Shown one piece after another: positions 30,389 through 45,800 of a stretch of DNA of 64,000 nt. Source of the stretch: Liolophura sinensis (Eukaryota; Mollusca; Polyplacophora; Chitonida; Chitonidae); assembly GCF_032854445.1 (NCBI RefSeq), contig NC_088307.1, positions 23,695,953 to 23,759,952 of the forward strand, written 5' to 3'. The notes under the pieces are model-generated. The model made no database searches. It saw only the letters and a program-made list of their open reading frames with translations, and was not told the DNA's origin. Made by a program: the position numbers and the translations under genes. The first letter of the stretch is position 1, and each line of letters opens with the position of its first letter.

Positions 30389-30661
30389 ATGGAATCGCTG
30401 CATACAAGGGCGATTTCGCCACACAGATCTTGGATTTACCAGCAATCTTCTGTGTTTGTGTGGATTATCTTCTCGTGGATTATGTGTTGTGAGTGTTTCA
30501 AAGAGAAAAATCTGACGATCGGTGGTATATTCCCCATGGTTGGCGGTTGGGGCGGAGGAGTCGGATGCTTGCCAGCTGTGGAGATGGCACTAGAAGACAT
30601 CAATAATAGCACGGACGTATTGCCGAACTACCAGCTTTGGATGGTGGGAAAAGACAGCCAG
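30389..30661 (+). CDS. GABBR1: GABBR1 coding exon 1
   Basis: The ATG at 30389 follows an A-rich context (GAAAAATCATGG), preceded by a CpG-containing leader. It encodes the signal peptide and the first part of lobe 1 of the Venus-flytrap domain, ending ...VGKDSQ. Confidence 0.92.
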
Positions 30662-33600
30662 GTAAAATGGTGAAACTTTTGAACAAGGTTAATTCCCAAA
30701 TGTGGTTTTGATCCAGTGTTGAGTTATGTATTCTTACTTCTGGTAATTTAATGCATGTTGGTATTTATTCATGCCATTCGTTTAATGATAGTTGATACAA
30801 CACTGAAACATTTTATAATCACTAGTAGAAGTGTAGGGATTTTTAAGTTGAGGTTGCTGCTAGGTGGTAGAGTGCCAATTGGTAATATAGGTCTAGAATT
30901 GTCTAATAGCCTAATATTTAAAATGTAGTTATAACCTCAATTCAGGCATGCTCCTGCAAAATCAATAAATTAATTTTTGATGCTTTAATTGTGTATATGC
31001 ACTTAAATTGATATTCATTTATTTCCTGTTTAAAGAATTATTTGCATTTGATTGTCTTGAACTGTTACCAGAATTAAACTTAAGTGATATCTAAGTAAAC
31101 ATACATGTAGTAATTAAATATTCAGGCAGATAAATGTTAATCAAAAGACATCCCAAATTGTACTTTCATATGTACATGTACATGTATGTGCCATAAGCCT
31201 ATAGGCAGTTACACAACCAAATATTTCCTTCATCCTACACGATTCAAGTACATATGTACTTGCATACTTGTGTGGCATACATGTACATGTAGTCATCCTA
31301 GAGCATGGATAGAAACTCTAGATTTTCCTAACTTGTCTGACAGATAACAGTTCAGGAAGTCTCGGAGACAGATTAATTGAAGATTACCTTGAGTACTGTA
31401 GGAACTGTTGTCTCACCTTTGCAACAGTGCCTGTCGGACTTACATGTATATGCAGAAAAATATCAAACATATCAAATGAACTTCTGCACAGTTACATGTG
31501 ATAGGTGTGATTGTCTTGGACTTCTAAAGTACGTGAGATTCTAGTTTGTCTAAATTTATTATATTCTCTTAATTCATAACATTCGTTGATTGAGAGACTT
31601 CTTTGGTGAATATGGGAATGATATTTGTGCCATTACACGGATTCTATGTGATAGGATACAGAATATGTGGTGTTGGTAATCTTTATGGTTGAAACTAGAT
31701 AGGGCTACCGTATACTGTATCTGTAAACCTAGCTTACGTCTGTTACCAAGTCAATTGGTAAAACAGCAATCAGTTTGCATTGATAATATTGCTTTCAACA
31801 TTATGTTGGTCACATTGTCACTGTGTCTACTTATGACTTGCTTGTTTTAATGCTGATATAAATGTCAATGTTTATGATGCTGCATCACTAAAATGCTGTG
31901 CTGAAGCTGCCTGACATACAATCACAGTATAAAACTGTCGCTGGCCCACCCGGTGCATTGCCTGTGTTTTATATGTTAATTTTCAAAACCTTCACTGTAC
32001 TAAATTTATAATCTTCAGCGTGACCTGACTAAATCTGACTTGAACCCACTGCTTTCTAACATGCAACACTAACTTTTATAAGCACAAGAGTGCAGTTATT
32101 GGAAAAGTATAAACCTAAATAATATGTACATTTACATGAAGGGCACTTAATGCAGGGTATAACATGAAAAATTTATTGGACCTGTAAATTTTATATTGTA
32201 TGTTTGCGGGTCTCCGTGGCCTAGTGATTAGAATGCCAGTGTGGCACAATCACTCGGAGGAGCCTCTTGCCAATGCATGCAATTACATGTATATATAGTG
32301 TTCAGCTATATATTTATCAGTATTGGATTTCAACACCATCGTATTCCAGATGCGAACAGTGCACTTTCACTTTCTACCACACGCTTCATTGGATGGTTTC
32401 ATTTCCATGTACAGGTATTTTGCATCTTTGAATACACATGCGAAAGGTCAGCATGTATTTATGGGCCCATAATGAATGGTCATACCTTGGATTAATTCAG
32501 GTTATGTAATATGCGTGCATATATCACAATGACATGTTCATGTCTCTACTTCCTGCTGGGAATTGCTCATAGGAATCAATACATGCATGCTGCAGTAAAC
32601 ATAATCATTTCATTTAGCATAACTGTGGTATGACTTAATTATGAACGTATTGTATTACCATACAAGCAGACATCTGTAGTTTTGGAACTATCCATGGTAA
32701 ACGACCTAATATTTTGCCCACAAAAGAGCCTTTTTAGAGGCAAATATGCGTCATAAAATGCATTGTGCGCATAGGGTTAGATGGTTGGGAGGTGGGGGGG
32801 GGGGGGGATTTTTGTGTCTTTGAGACGCCCTATTCTGACAAACTTAACACAAGACAGATGAGATAAATAAGAGAAAACTGGAAATGAAATGATTTCATAT
32901 TCTGGCTAAATCTTTGAAATATACGTGTATTTTTATTATTATGCTGAAAGTGGCATTTTTCCATTAGGATATCATTGAAATAAAACTCACGTCTCCATGA
33001 TCAATAATACTCTCAGTATAGATATCAGGTTAAGTGAACAACTTAAGTGATGGAAAATATTTTAGTTCATTTACTGTAATATATAGAACTGCAATAATAT
33101 AGATGTAACTATGGCATTAAACTACATCGTCCATGTTTCATTTTCTCCTCAGATACATATGTATCTGTTGGCTGTAAAAGGCCCTTGGCATGCTTGGTGC
33201 AGTTAACTTTGGCTCTTTATAATTGCTCCATTTCTACATATAATCAGGGCACAATGATGCCAGACAATGTTAAACTGCAGTCATGACCAAAAATAACAAG
33301 GGACCTTGCATGCATGTATGTCGTATGTGACATATATTAAAGGAGAAGGAATGATGCCAAAATCAGATGAAAGAGCATCAAAGCTTATTTGCAAATATGA
33401 TCTTTAATATTTTTTGGATTTTTTTTTTTGGAAAGAAAAGGGTATTTGAAAATATTTTTGTATGGTGGGTATTTGGAACCAACTTTTGGTATTTATTGTT
33501 CTTACATAATAATGGTTTTAAGAAGGATGTGATGCATGTCTAATAAATTGTTTGAATGTAAATTTGTTGTTTATATAGAAACATATGCATTTAACCTATA

Positions 33601-36600
33601 TTATGATGATATTTATGAACATATTAAAATATAAATATCATCCAAATTGAGGGTTAATACATTTGTTAGCTGAAAAGAACAAATTATAGTGCAGAAATAT
33701 TTATTAAACCTGTGTTACATCTTCATTTATGACATTATTAATCAAAGACTATAAATACCAAAAGGTGATCCCATATACCCACCGTAGAAAAATTATTTTC
33801 AAGTGTCTTTCTCAGCTTGTAGTCATGGACAAAATTTTAAACCATTTACAGCATTGCAGATGAGATGTAATAAATGTGATGTAATAAATGTAATGTAATA
33901 AAACCAGATCTAGTAGCAATACAGTTATATCCCCACGAACAAATCATAACGAGAACTGTTCAGTTAGAATGTGTTGCTGAAAAACCATTCTGTATTAAGG
34001 TCAAGAATCCCATTGACAATCTTGGCAAAGAATCCGAATAATGGCATTTTAAAGGACAAGGGCACTTAATTTTTTAGTAGAAGCCTCCGTTGGCTTTTAG
34101 AGTTATTGGAAGCTGTTCACCCATGGGTCCCAAGGTCTAGGCACTTTATGCAACATCGTGAAGTCGACTGTGCACTGAGCATGTATGCACCTTTCATTGC
34201 CAGCCTATGGAGGCTTTCACGCTGAACTGCCTTTTCTAAACTTTGAAATTTCCTGTTTTTGTGTCTGTGTGACATGTATACGTGTATTTTCGTGAAATGT
34301 GCAGCACAGTGGGCAGTTGGATAGAGATACATATATTTGCATGTAACGTCCTATTGGAAGCGTCAACATGCCTCGGCAGTATTACATGTACATGTACATG
34401 ATCATGTTAGGCTTTAGCACAAAATAACAACCCAGCTAGCCTGTACCATGTTAGAAATGAATGGCTCAATGTACTTTGGCTCAATCAGCCTTCCCTCCTA
34501 GCTTCCCTTTCCTCTTGTTAATATAGTTCGAGCCATAAGAAGTGATTTGTCTCTGAGCCATGTGTGTGATATAGCAATTTAATACTATATGGTTACTCAT
34601 TTAAGGTTCATTGAAACTTCATTATTACTTGTATAATTTATAGCTTGATGCAGATGTATATGTAGGCAGAGCTCGGGCCTCTTTCACAAATTGTCATAAG
34701 TCACATTTCTTGAAGCTTTTTTTTTCATAAAGGACGTCGAGGTTATAGTGCCATAAGTCTGCATCTTTTGCAAGAAAAGTTATGAAAAAATGGATTTACG
34801 AAGTTTTGTAAATGTGGCCCCAGTACATGGGAGGGTTTTACAGCAACCTGCGGATGGTCGTGGGTTTCCCCTGGGCGTTGCCCGGTTTCCTCCCACCAAA
34901 ATTATGGCCGCCATAAGTGAAATATTCTTGAGTATGGCATAAAACACCAATCAAATAAATAAATAAATAAATGTGGCTCCTGAACTGTGGCAATGTTACA
35001 ACTGGCAGCTTAATTTTGAGAATATTGACACTGATTGGATTTGTTTACTTAAGAGCATAAAGTGTACAATATAAGAAGGTAAAATTGCATGTATTTCAAA
35101 CAACTTCTTCAAATGACAATTTTTTTTTTAATTCTAAATTTATTTTGATCATAACAAATTCATTTGTTACAAGAGCATATTTATGATCATTTTTAAGTGC
35201 TTCTTGATTACAAGCTGGATACTTCATGTCAACAAAATCAGTCAATTAATTGTGATCTTTCCGTGCAAAATAAATAAATAAACTTTTTCTAGCTGTCACA
35301 GATTTGAAAATTGAATGAATGAATGATAAACATGTTTCACATTACGGAAGTTGATACTCCAGGTTATTTACAGAACACAACATTCCCAGGAAGAAGAAAA
35401 AAAGCAGCACCTCATTGAATTCTGGCTACAATTCTACAAAAGTCTGTGTTTAAACCCTTCTAATCAATCAGCCAATGAAAATAACTGACTACGCAGCTTT
35501 AAAACATGTTTGTTATTCAGCTCTGGTCGCTCTGTCTTGTTTAAACTCGGCGAGGCTCGAAGGCTTGTCCTCCCCAAGGGATAGGGTTAGGGGTATTTCA
35601 GGGTCGTTTTCTGTCAGCTTATCGCTGGGACACAACACCGCATCCGTCATGTCATTATCTGAGGAGGTTGAACCATCATCTCTCTTTGCCGTGAAATCCA
35701 CCATTTGTTAAATTGACAGCTAGCTGTGAAGGACTATCAGTGATTTGCAAAGTTGATAGATAATTTCATTTTAGATTGTCTGGTTAAATACAGTGCATCA
35801 GTGACAGGTAATTGCGTTAGTTATCATTTTTAAATTTCATGGCTATTAATTAAACTGGAAGGTTATTACACATGTCTATGCCTTTCAAAATGCACCTTAC
35901 ATAGAATAAAACTACAATATTGTTTTCAGAGGCTTTTGTCATCTTAAATTCCGTACATTTCTAGCGAATACAAATTTCTTAAAATTTAGTCTACAAAGAA
36001 AAAAATGAAAAAATTGTTTTTCAAATGATATTTAAAGGAAATATTAAAATTAATCACATTTTGACGATTCAGCTACTAGCTTCACTTGTGGTGGGTGTAA
36101 CAGTGATGTGGCATATAAGGATACTATTCAATAAATGAACAGGCAACCCCGAGACATTGCCCTCTACCATTCTACAAAGAGGCTACAGGCTGGCTAGTAG
36201 CACACTGTTGGGGTGCTCATGTAGGCCAACAATTGCTACAGTATGCAGTCAATATCTGCATAGATGATGTAGCTACATGTATTATTAAGCAACTGTAGAG
36301 ACTTGATAACACGCATACAAATGCTACATTTACCAGTGTTGATTTTCAAACAAGGCTGTAAACAAAGCATTGTGTGTTTTTGTGAAGACGGTGACAGTTG
36401 TCAAGAAACCGTTCTATGTATCTGTGTTAGTCTAGTACATACATGCTCATGTAGTTACTGTTGGTGGGTACATGTTTGAATGTACGTGTACATTTGCACA
36501 GCTGTATCAGACAAGAGAGCTGAGGCCTAACTTGATTTGGATTGGGTTTGAGAACAGCTTATTCCAGGAAATTAACCAGCCTAATTGGTACTGGCATCGA

Positions 36601-39600
36601 GTATGAGATGACTATTGGGTACTGATGGACCTCAGTGCAATCAGTATGAAGGGGAAAGGTCACTATAGTTCAAGGCCGTGAGCAGCTGTATGTGTGCATG
36701 CTGTACCAGTTTGTACTGACATATACTCATGCAGACTTTGCAGCATTTTAATTCCTTGATTCAGCATGGTACCATATATAACTGCAGGAAGACTTTTGCA
36801 GGAATCTTTTACTAGCTGATTTTATCCATTTTCATCTATCTTACATATATCTGATATACATGTGCACCTGTTCACCATCCTTGCTTCATATCGGAGCACA
36901 GTAACTCTTTAGCAAATTTCTGTCATCGCAGTGTGAATGATTTCTTCTAGCGACATATAATATATGATTGATAATTTTTTTGAAAACTACATGGCTGCTC
37001 TGATATTGTACCTTGCTAAGAAATAAAATTGAAATATAAAGAAACAAACTATTAATAAATATATTTTAAAAGGATAGACTTATGTATAAAATATGCTGTG
37101 CTGTACAAAAAAGTGAGATTTAATCACTATTTTAAATTCATATACAAAAGACTTTAATTTATCTCTGCATGCCAGTAACTTAATTGCCAAAGGTTGATGG
37201 TTCATTGCAGAAATCCATATCTGATCACCTATAAATACTGGCCACCATTGGAAAGCTCTTGAGGAATTGCCAAAAAAAATTTCAGTATGGTGTTAAAGCA
37301 ACCATCAAATAATTATATGAATATTAAATATATTGTAAACACTTATTAAGCAGTGTCTGGTGTATCTGGCATGATGCTGTGCATGCTCTTCAGTGGTGGA
37401 AGCACTTTGGTGGCATGGACTAGCACACCATAGGAAGACATAGTATGGACTGGCACACCACAGGAAGACATAGTATGGACTGGCACACCACAGGAAGACA
37501 CAGTATGGTCTGGCACACCACAGGAAGACACAGTATGGTCTGGCACACCACGGGAAGACACAGTATGGACTGGCACACCACAGGAAGACACAGTACGGAC
37601 TGGCACATCACAGGAAGACACAGTATGGACTGGCACGCCACAGGAAGCCACAGTATGGACTGGTACACCACAGGAAGGCACAATACGGACTGGCACACCA
37701 CAGGAAGACACAATACGGACAGGCACACCACAGGAAGACACAGTATGGGCTGGCACGCCACAGGAAGCCACAGTATGGACTGGTACACCACAGGAAGGCA
37801 CAATACGGACTGGCACACCACAGGAAGACACAATACGGACTGGCACACCACAGGAAGACACAGTATGGACTGGCACAGGAATACACAGTATGGACTGGCA
37901 CACCACAGGAAGATACAGTACGGACTGGCACACCACAGGAAGACACAGTACGGACTGGCACATCACAGGAAGACACAGTATGGACTGGTACACCACAGGA
38001 AGCCACAGTATGGACTGGCACACCACAGGAAGGCACAATACGGACTGGCACACCACAGGAAGACACAGTATTGACTGGCACACCGCAGGAAGACACAGTA
38101 TTTACACACACACACACACACGCACAGTGCATGTATATGATTTTTCGTAATATGACTGCAAAATTGTTAAGTACAAAATTGTAAAGTAACCTTAAGCACA
38201 CATGTACATGTACACTTACTGTACTTAAAAGCAAATGCAAAAGCATATATATTATTACAAATCAACATTAGGTAGGGATACGTTAGGTAGGGGTAACAAA
38301 AATTGTATATAACTGTAACATGTACATGTACTGTACAGTGGTATACATGTAGGAGTGGGACTTACACAGACAGTTATGTAAACTGTGTTCATGTGTGATA
38401 CCACCAGTAGGTGGCAGACATCTTGATATGCAAACTTAGCCGTGATGCTATCAGCCCAATGAAAAGTGGCAATAGAAGCTTCGAATCTGTCCCCCCGATC
38501 AGTCCACGGCTAATGACATGGTTAACATCTGGGGGGACAGTTCTTCCCCTCTAGCACGGCTGCTCAGGAAATTTTGGACATTGCGATCTATTATGGAAAG
38601 CGAAATTGATCCCAGCTTTGAGCGGATTGGATGAAGTCGCCGTCGGGCATGGTAGTGCTCTGATTGCAGACAAGAGTGTGGAGATCACTCACCTGATCTG
38701 TGGATGGTTTTCACTGCGCGACATGGCTGTTGGTGACTTGATTCATTACAGCTTTTTTGCTATATAACAGCCTGGTAGTTGTGCGCACACCTTCTACTTT
38801 ATTTTTACATGTAAATGTTATACAGCGTATTTGTACATTATTGGCCTGTATAAGGTGATAAATTTATACTTCTTGTTCTAAAGCTTGGGAGGTTAATTGA
38901 CCATTTTGTAAAGCCATGCAAGTTTGTAATCTCAGAAATCAACATGTCTATTAATTATAGTACTCTAATTCTTCAACCTTTTCAACTGCCACTGTGACCA
39001 AAATTTTGAAACATTCTGGGAGAACTGTGGGGTGTAGAGAAATAATTTGCACAGTTTTATCAAGCTTGCATCTTTAGTGACACACACAAATGATTTCTAG
39101 CATCATTTTTTTAATAATTGTGTACATAAGTTCCACTGAAATAAGTGCTTCGGAGGCCAAAAAGGTTATAGTAAATGCAATGGCATCTCATGTAGGAGAC
39201 CAGGGTTGAAGAGTTGGGTCTTGCGTTAGAAAATTAGGCCATGGCTTAAACGTTGGCAGTCTTGGTTCTTCTGCATTTGGCACTTAAGGCATAAAAGGGT
39301 GTGTCAAGCACAGTGTAGCCTCGCTTTGAGATGCCTCGATATAGTGCCCATTCAGATATAACGTCACCCAAATCTTCTCCCTCAAAAATCTTTGGTGTAC
39401 TTTCATGTGAGAACAGCTAAAATTGCAAATGAATAAAAAATTCTCACCATGAAATATACATAATGCAACATCTTTTGCTTCCTTTCCTTTTGTTGGTGTC
39501 TGACACGTTTTATTTGATATTTTAAGGTTTTGAATATTATGTGAGTATATGCAAAAAGAAATGGATTTTTCTATGAATAATGGAAACTGTTGTAACTAGT

Positions 39601-42600
39601 TAAATTTCCTTGCAAGCGAGATTCCAAACATATGTGACGTTTGATGTTGCAGCATTACTTCTGTGTGTGTATGTGTGATTTATTTATTTGATTGGTGTTT
39701 TACGGCGTACTCAAGAATATTTCACGTATACGACGGCGGCCAACATTATGGTGGGAGGAAACTGGGCAGAGCCTGGGGGAAACCCACGCCCATCCGCAGG
39801 TTTGCTGGCTGACCTTCCCACGTGCGGCCGTAGAGGAAGCCAGCATGACCTGGACTTGAACTCACAGCGACCGCATTGGTGAGAGACTCCTGGGTCATTG
39901 ACATGACTCGTGGGACAATGCTGAGATGCTTGTGTTCAGTACGTGAAAATTTGTGTACCGTGCAATGTCAAATACTAGTTTATAGTAAACTAACAATAAG
40001 AAAACATTTGACAGAACACATTTTGCATCAATAAACTTTGTTCTGTGTGAAACTCGTGATCTGTAGGTAAGATAAACTGTAGCTCCATACACTGGATCCC
40101 AAGGTCATTTCATTATAGTGTGATGTAGCCTATGACATGCTCAGGAACCTGTCCCCAAAGCGGTGCGCCATAGCAAGGCTACACTTTTAAAATAATAAAC
40201 CTGGAGTACATCTGCCCTCATTCCTCAACTTTTTAGCATATGAAAGAGCAACTATCGGTGCAATTTACGCACATTTGTAATTAGATTTTGGAGACAAAAC
40301 TACATTGGTTGGAATTGCCAATTTCAGGCCTCCATAAAAAGCATAATTGTACCAGTCTACACACAACAATTCCTTCAGGATAGGCTTGAGTAAACAGTTT
40401 GCAATCTTGCAAAAGGGTTGAAGAATTACATTGGTATACTGTATTTGTCTAATGACGGACGTCATCAGTTTGATTTCTTTGGTATGATGTTTCAGTGATT
40501 TATTTATTTATTTGATTGGTGTTTAACGCGGTATTCAAGAATATTTCACTTATACGATGGCGGCCAACATTATGGTGGGTGGAAACCCACAACCATCTGC
40601 AGGTTGCTGACAGACCTTCCCACGTACAACCGGAGAGGAAGCCAGCATGAGCTGGACTTGAACTCACAGCGACCACATTGGTGAGAGACTCCTGGGTCAT
40701 TATGCTGCGCTGGCGCGCTAACCAACTGATCCAAGGAGGCCCCTGTTTCAGTGATAAAGCACTATAAACATGTTGCACATGCTGTGGTTCAGACTGTTTC
40801 TTTGAACATGACGAACCACAAGCATACACCCAAGACAAATGAAAAACTGGCCCCGATAGCACAGTTGGTAGAGCGTCCACTTCAGGGGTGGTATATTCAG
40901 GATCAATCCTGGCTCGAGTCACACCTAAGACTTTAAAAGAGGAAGTTGTAACTTCCTCGCTTGGCGTTCAGCATGGAGAGGATAGTGCAACGACTGGTTG
41001 ACCCATATCAGTATAATGGCTCAGGCGGGGCGGCTTACATGCCTTCAGTTAGGCGTCTCAGTGAAGCAGCACTAAATAAAAGAGCGGTGGAAATCAGTCC
41101 TGGTAATTCTAAGTTGAATACATGTACATGTATATATGTTAGTCCAGTGCCAGCAGAGCTGTTCCAGATTCTTATATTATATTGACAAGCTATCAAACTT
41201 TAGAAAAGTCTTCCTCGTTCATGTCAGTGTTGTCTGGTGCTCAGAAGTAAGACACTAATTGTGATTCCAGTCGTGCCTGTCATTGTGTCTCTTCTTACAA
41301 AGGTGTCATCATACGCAAAGTGCCATCATTAGCAGCTGTGTAAATTACTATCTCTATAGAAGAATGGGCCATGTAGAGCGGAGCTGCTGAAGTTAAAACC
41401 CAGTTTTTCCACAGAGGCAATAAAAAAAAAAAAAACTGGCTGCCGTAAATGTTCTCTCAAATCAGTCTATTGGTCAATCAATCACTCTAAAGCCTGCATA
41501 TTTCCTGGGGGCGCCGGACTCAGGGATAAGTGACACTTGTTAACGGAAGTTTGACCGTCACGAGTCCTAAGCAAATTTTTACCGAAAGTTTTGCCTTCAG
41601 GGAGGAGATAGGGGGATAACGGCCGCATTGATCGCTTCAGTTCGTTTGTGGCCACAGCGTTAGGCTCTGGCTGAGGGATGGTGGGAAGCTAAGGCCACTG
41701 CCAAGGAGAACAGCAGACCATGAGCGTTAAAGTGGACCAGCCATTGATTACATACAGGCTGAAGATTTATCCCGGGCACTGCAGCTTGCTGCCAATCCCA
41801 CTCTAATTACTAGAAGCTTGTAGCAATTTCATACTGACCAGTGTTAGTCCCGCAGGTGAATCTGAAAGAGAAGACGGCCCAAGGGAGCGAAAATTGGGAA
41901 TCCGTGCAGTGTTAGGAAGAGGTTTAGGGTGGGGTGGGGCGTACAGGGGAGAGAGAGCAACGAGGATATCAAGAAGAAACCGATTTGAATTAAGGACACA
42001 TGGTTCAATGTTCTATGTGTACATGAGGGAATTCATGTCACAGTTTTAATCTTCTAGGAGTTTTTCCTTTCGAATGATAGATGCATATTGTGTTGACGAT
42101 AAAGCAGAGTGCGGCGATTTTGTTCATGCTTTAATTTTTCATTTATAGACTTCTATTAATTTTATCAGATTAGTAATAAAAGAGCTGTTGTTCTTTTTTT
42201 GGCACATGTACATGTATGTTGTATTGTTCACTTCGAAAAGAGAATGAATGTGCATAGAGGCTTCTGTGGCTTAGTAGTTAACGTGCTAGCGCAGCACTTT
42301 GACCCAGGAGCCTCTCACCAATGTTGTCACTTGCTGTGGGTTCAAGTCCAGCTCATGCTGGCTTCCTCTCTGGTCGGATGTGGAAAGGTCTGCCAGCAAC
42401 CGGCAGATGGTCGTGATATTTGGTTCTCTTCCACCATAATGCTGGTCATTGTCATATAAATGAAATATTCTTGAGTATGGCAGAGAATTATAAAGTATAA
42501 ATAAATACATGTAGGCAGTGGGTACATGTATGCCACATGTATTCAGTATACATACATGTAAGTAAAAATCGATCTGCAACAAACTTCATTTAGTAATAAA

Positions 42601-42800
42601 AATCGTGTAATGGCAGCAAATAATCTCCGTCAACCACTTATTGCCAACACGGCTAGTTAATTTGCATGACGTGGTGGTAAAATAATAAGATCACCATAGC
42701 GCTTACTGTCCTTGATGCATAAATTAAAGATACATTTATGTGCTCCATGTATATACTTTCCCACTCACCCTTCTGCATTTGTTCACGTTTGTCTGTATAC

Positions 42801-42838
<38 letters not shown>

Positions 42839-45800
42839 AACACCTTGAAATAGGATTGCGTGGGATTCCCCTAGGCTCTGCCCGGTTGCAGCTCACCATA
42901 ACACTGTCTGTCGTCGTACATGTACATGTATAAGTGAAATGTTCTTGAGCAAGGCGTTATAAAACACTGGAAAGTACACACACATGTAGCATCAGGATAG
43001 CCACCAAAACTATACATCTGGAAATACCTCTGATACCTCCTGAAGCTTATACAGGTACAGTAGTCACTATACAGTATATAGTGGCATATGAACTGTCTTG
43101 AGTTTCATCTTCAGCACCAAGCAGTGCAGTACTTACAGAAACTGTCACCAGAATGCTGCAGTTTTGCCTTGGTCATGCAGTGGCCTAATGGGGCATTTTT
43201 TTTACATGTATAGATCAAGTGGGCATAAAAAAATGGGCTGTACTTTGACACTTAGTAATCTCAGAAACCCTCTTATGTCAGCTTCTAAAAATTTACTCAC
43301 TCAAAAGCCATTGTGTCCTAAGTATACAGACTAAATTTCACTAAATTTCATTTTCATCCTTTAAGATTTTTGTTCATAGGACCAAAATTAAAATAGAGTC
43401 AAAAATGCATGTTCTGGATATTTCAAAATGATGTTCTACCTTGTTTGACTTGAAAAGGTGATCAATTCCTTGTCTGCCACAGAGAAAACCATCTTGATTC
43501 AGCAAAACTTGTGCCTATCTGGTAGAAGGGTTTCACTAGAACCAAACAGTGTTTCCAGACGACATTTGATTGACGCCTGTCACACAGGTGCAGCGCGCGC
43601 TCTACTCATGACACCTGACAGGTGAGGCAATGTGGGTCACCGGAACATGCGTTTTTGAGGTTATGTTTTCATTTTAACCCTGTGTACAGACTACTCAAGC
43701 TATGACCTTAAAAATTGGTCAGTATATTAATGAAATCATGCCATTTGAATGTCTAAAGTTTGAAAAGGTTTGAACAAACGATAATGGAGCGCTGCAGCAT
43801 TAAAGTACGGCCCATTTTTTTTTATGCTCACTCGAAGATTGGCATATGAATTGTCTTGTTTATTTTCATTTTCAGCACCAGTTAGTGTGCTTCTTACAGA
43901 AACCTCCACCAGAATGCTAGCTGCAGTTGCTGTGGGCATGCAGTGGCCTAATGGAGGCATTTTCTTACATGTACTTCTGCTGGAGCCTTGTAGAGTACAG
44001 TAGTATGGTAGAGAACTGTTATGTCTATCATCAATCATGAGGTTAGCTTGTCAATACCCCCTACCACATCAATACGTTCTCACGCTCCATGACTTAAGGG
44101 AGACTAACCCACTTTTCCTCAGGCTGACCCTGCCCCCTAGTGGGAAAAAAGGGCAGCGAGGGCTTTTAGGCCGAATTTGGCCATCAGCCAGGTCTTGGGT
44201 TCTGAAATATCCTCACTTGACCCCAATAAACACAGAGATCTTCTTATCCAAGTAGCAATTCACATGTAATTATGTTGCTTTGTGGTCAGATATATCATTC
44301 TGTAGTGCCTGTTAGATGGAGCATAGATTTAGTCATGCATGTGTGCACATGTACATGTATTTACATGCACATCATGCTGGCTTCCTCTCCGGTCAGAAGG
44401 TCTGTCAGCAACCTGTGAATGGTTATGGGTTTCCCCTGAGTTCTGCCCGGTTTCCTCCCTCCGCAATGCTGGCTGCAATTCTGTATGTGAGATATTCCTG
44501 AGTACAGCATAAAACACCAATCGAATAAATACATAATTCTATAGCCCTCAACTGTTTTCGTATTACATTTAAGGAAGACGCTCAAAGACTGTAAATGTCA
44601 TGTTTTACACCCTTTGGAGGGTATGCACATCGTATGTCTGATGACGTAAATAGAACGGACAAGTCTACTATATCACTGGATGTTGTTTTTGCTGACAAAA
44701 ATGGATGGGTAGATATCACATGCCACATGTGACAGAACGTCTCGCAACATTGTTAATTTCATCCCATCATTGGCGAAAAGTATTGTGATGTCATGATGCA
44801 ACAAAAAGGTTAAACTTATGTAACCAGTATATGGGGGATGATTTGCAACTTAATATTTCATTCCCAATATACATGTAGGAAACTATGTCACAGAAAGATC
44901 GAACATGTACATGTACTAACCAGTGTGCTGCAGACGATATGTAAACAACACTTTGCAGGAGAGTTCATTTCGTGGTAAGAAACATATCATTGTTGAAAAT
45001 TACAAGTAGGTCAGTACCGATGTATATTTCACTGTCAGAACACTTTACAGATTATTTCTACTCCTGCCGTCAGTTTGATACTCGTTCGAACTGAAATCAC
45101 TGACTATATAGACTGGCATCTTTTGTCTGGAAACAATGGTTTTAGCCTGGTGTGAATGATGTTGCAGGCTGTGTGCTATTTAGAAGATAACTTCTCTATG
45201 ATCTTCCAACACTACTTTGTATGAGGTGACAGTGTTTATTTGACTGGAGGTTTTCTTATTTAATAACGTATTACCCATATTAGATGTTTTGGGGAGGGTT
45301 ATAGAATCAAAATAATGTTACCTGCAGTTTTATAGTCAATATAATAAGGTGGACGAGGTCCAAAAATAATAATCTTGTCCACCTTTTTGATCATAAAACT
45401 GCCTCTAGGCACCTGTAGCAGGTACGTTATTTCTTAAATTTGCATGGTCTATACATTGTGTTATCAGGAAATTCAGTATTCAATCAAAATTATGATCATC
45501 CTTTAAATTTCATTTCTTTGACATAGCCAGACCTTAGCAGAGAAAATAGGGCCTGTCAGCAGGGAATTCTTTATATTTTTTATTCTGGCTAAATGAAAAA
45601 GACAGGGATTCCAAAGAAGTATAAGTTTTGAGAGAAAAATTCCTCCCAAAAATACCAAGATCAAAAAATTTAGGAGTTCTGCACAGGACATATTTATAAT
45701 GATGACGTAAGATCTGAAAACGTTATCAAGGTACGCCATGCAGATACTCCCTGTATGTTTCTTGTAGTCTTCAGCAAACCCTCACATTTAAGTACATGGT

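Noticed and set aside
35475..35711. Overlapping 60-80 codon frames on both strands in GABBR1 intron 1, the minus one acidic and protein-like
   Set aside because: No domain, no splice partner and no clear promoter; chance length.
37346..38246. Cys-rich repeated frames over the 30-bp array on both strands
   Set aside because: Several overlapping frames are open at once because the unit is 30 bp. This is simple repeat translation.
40849..40925. Possible tRNA gene
   Set aside because: A- and B-box-like sequences are present but the acceptor stem does not pair, and a SINE body follows.
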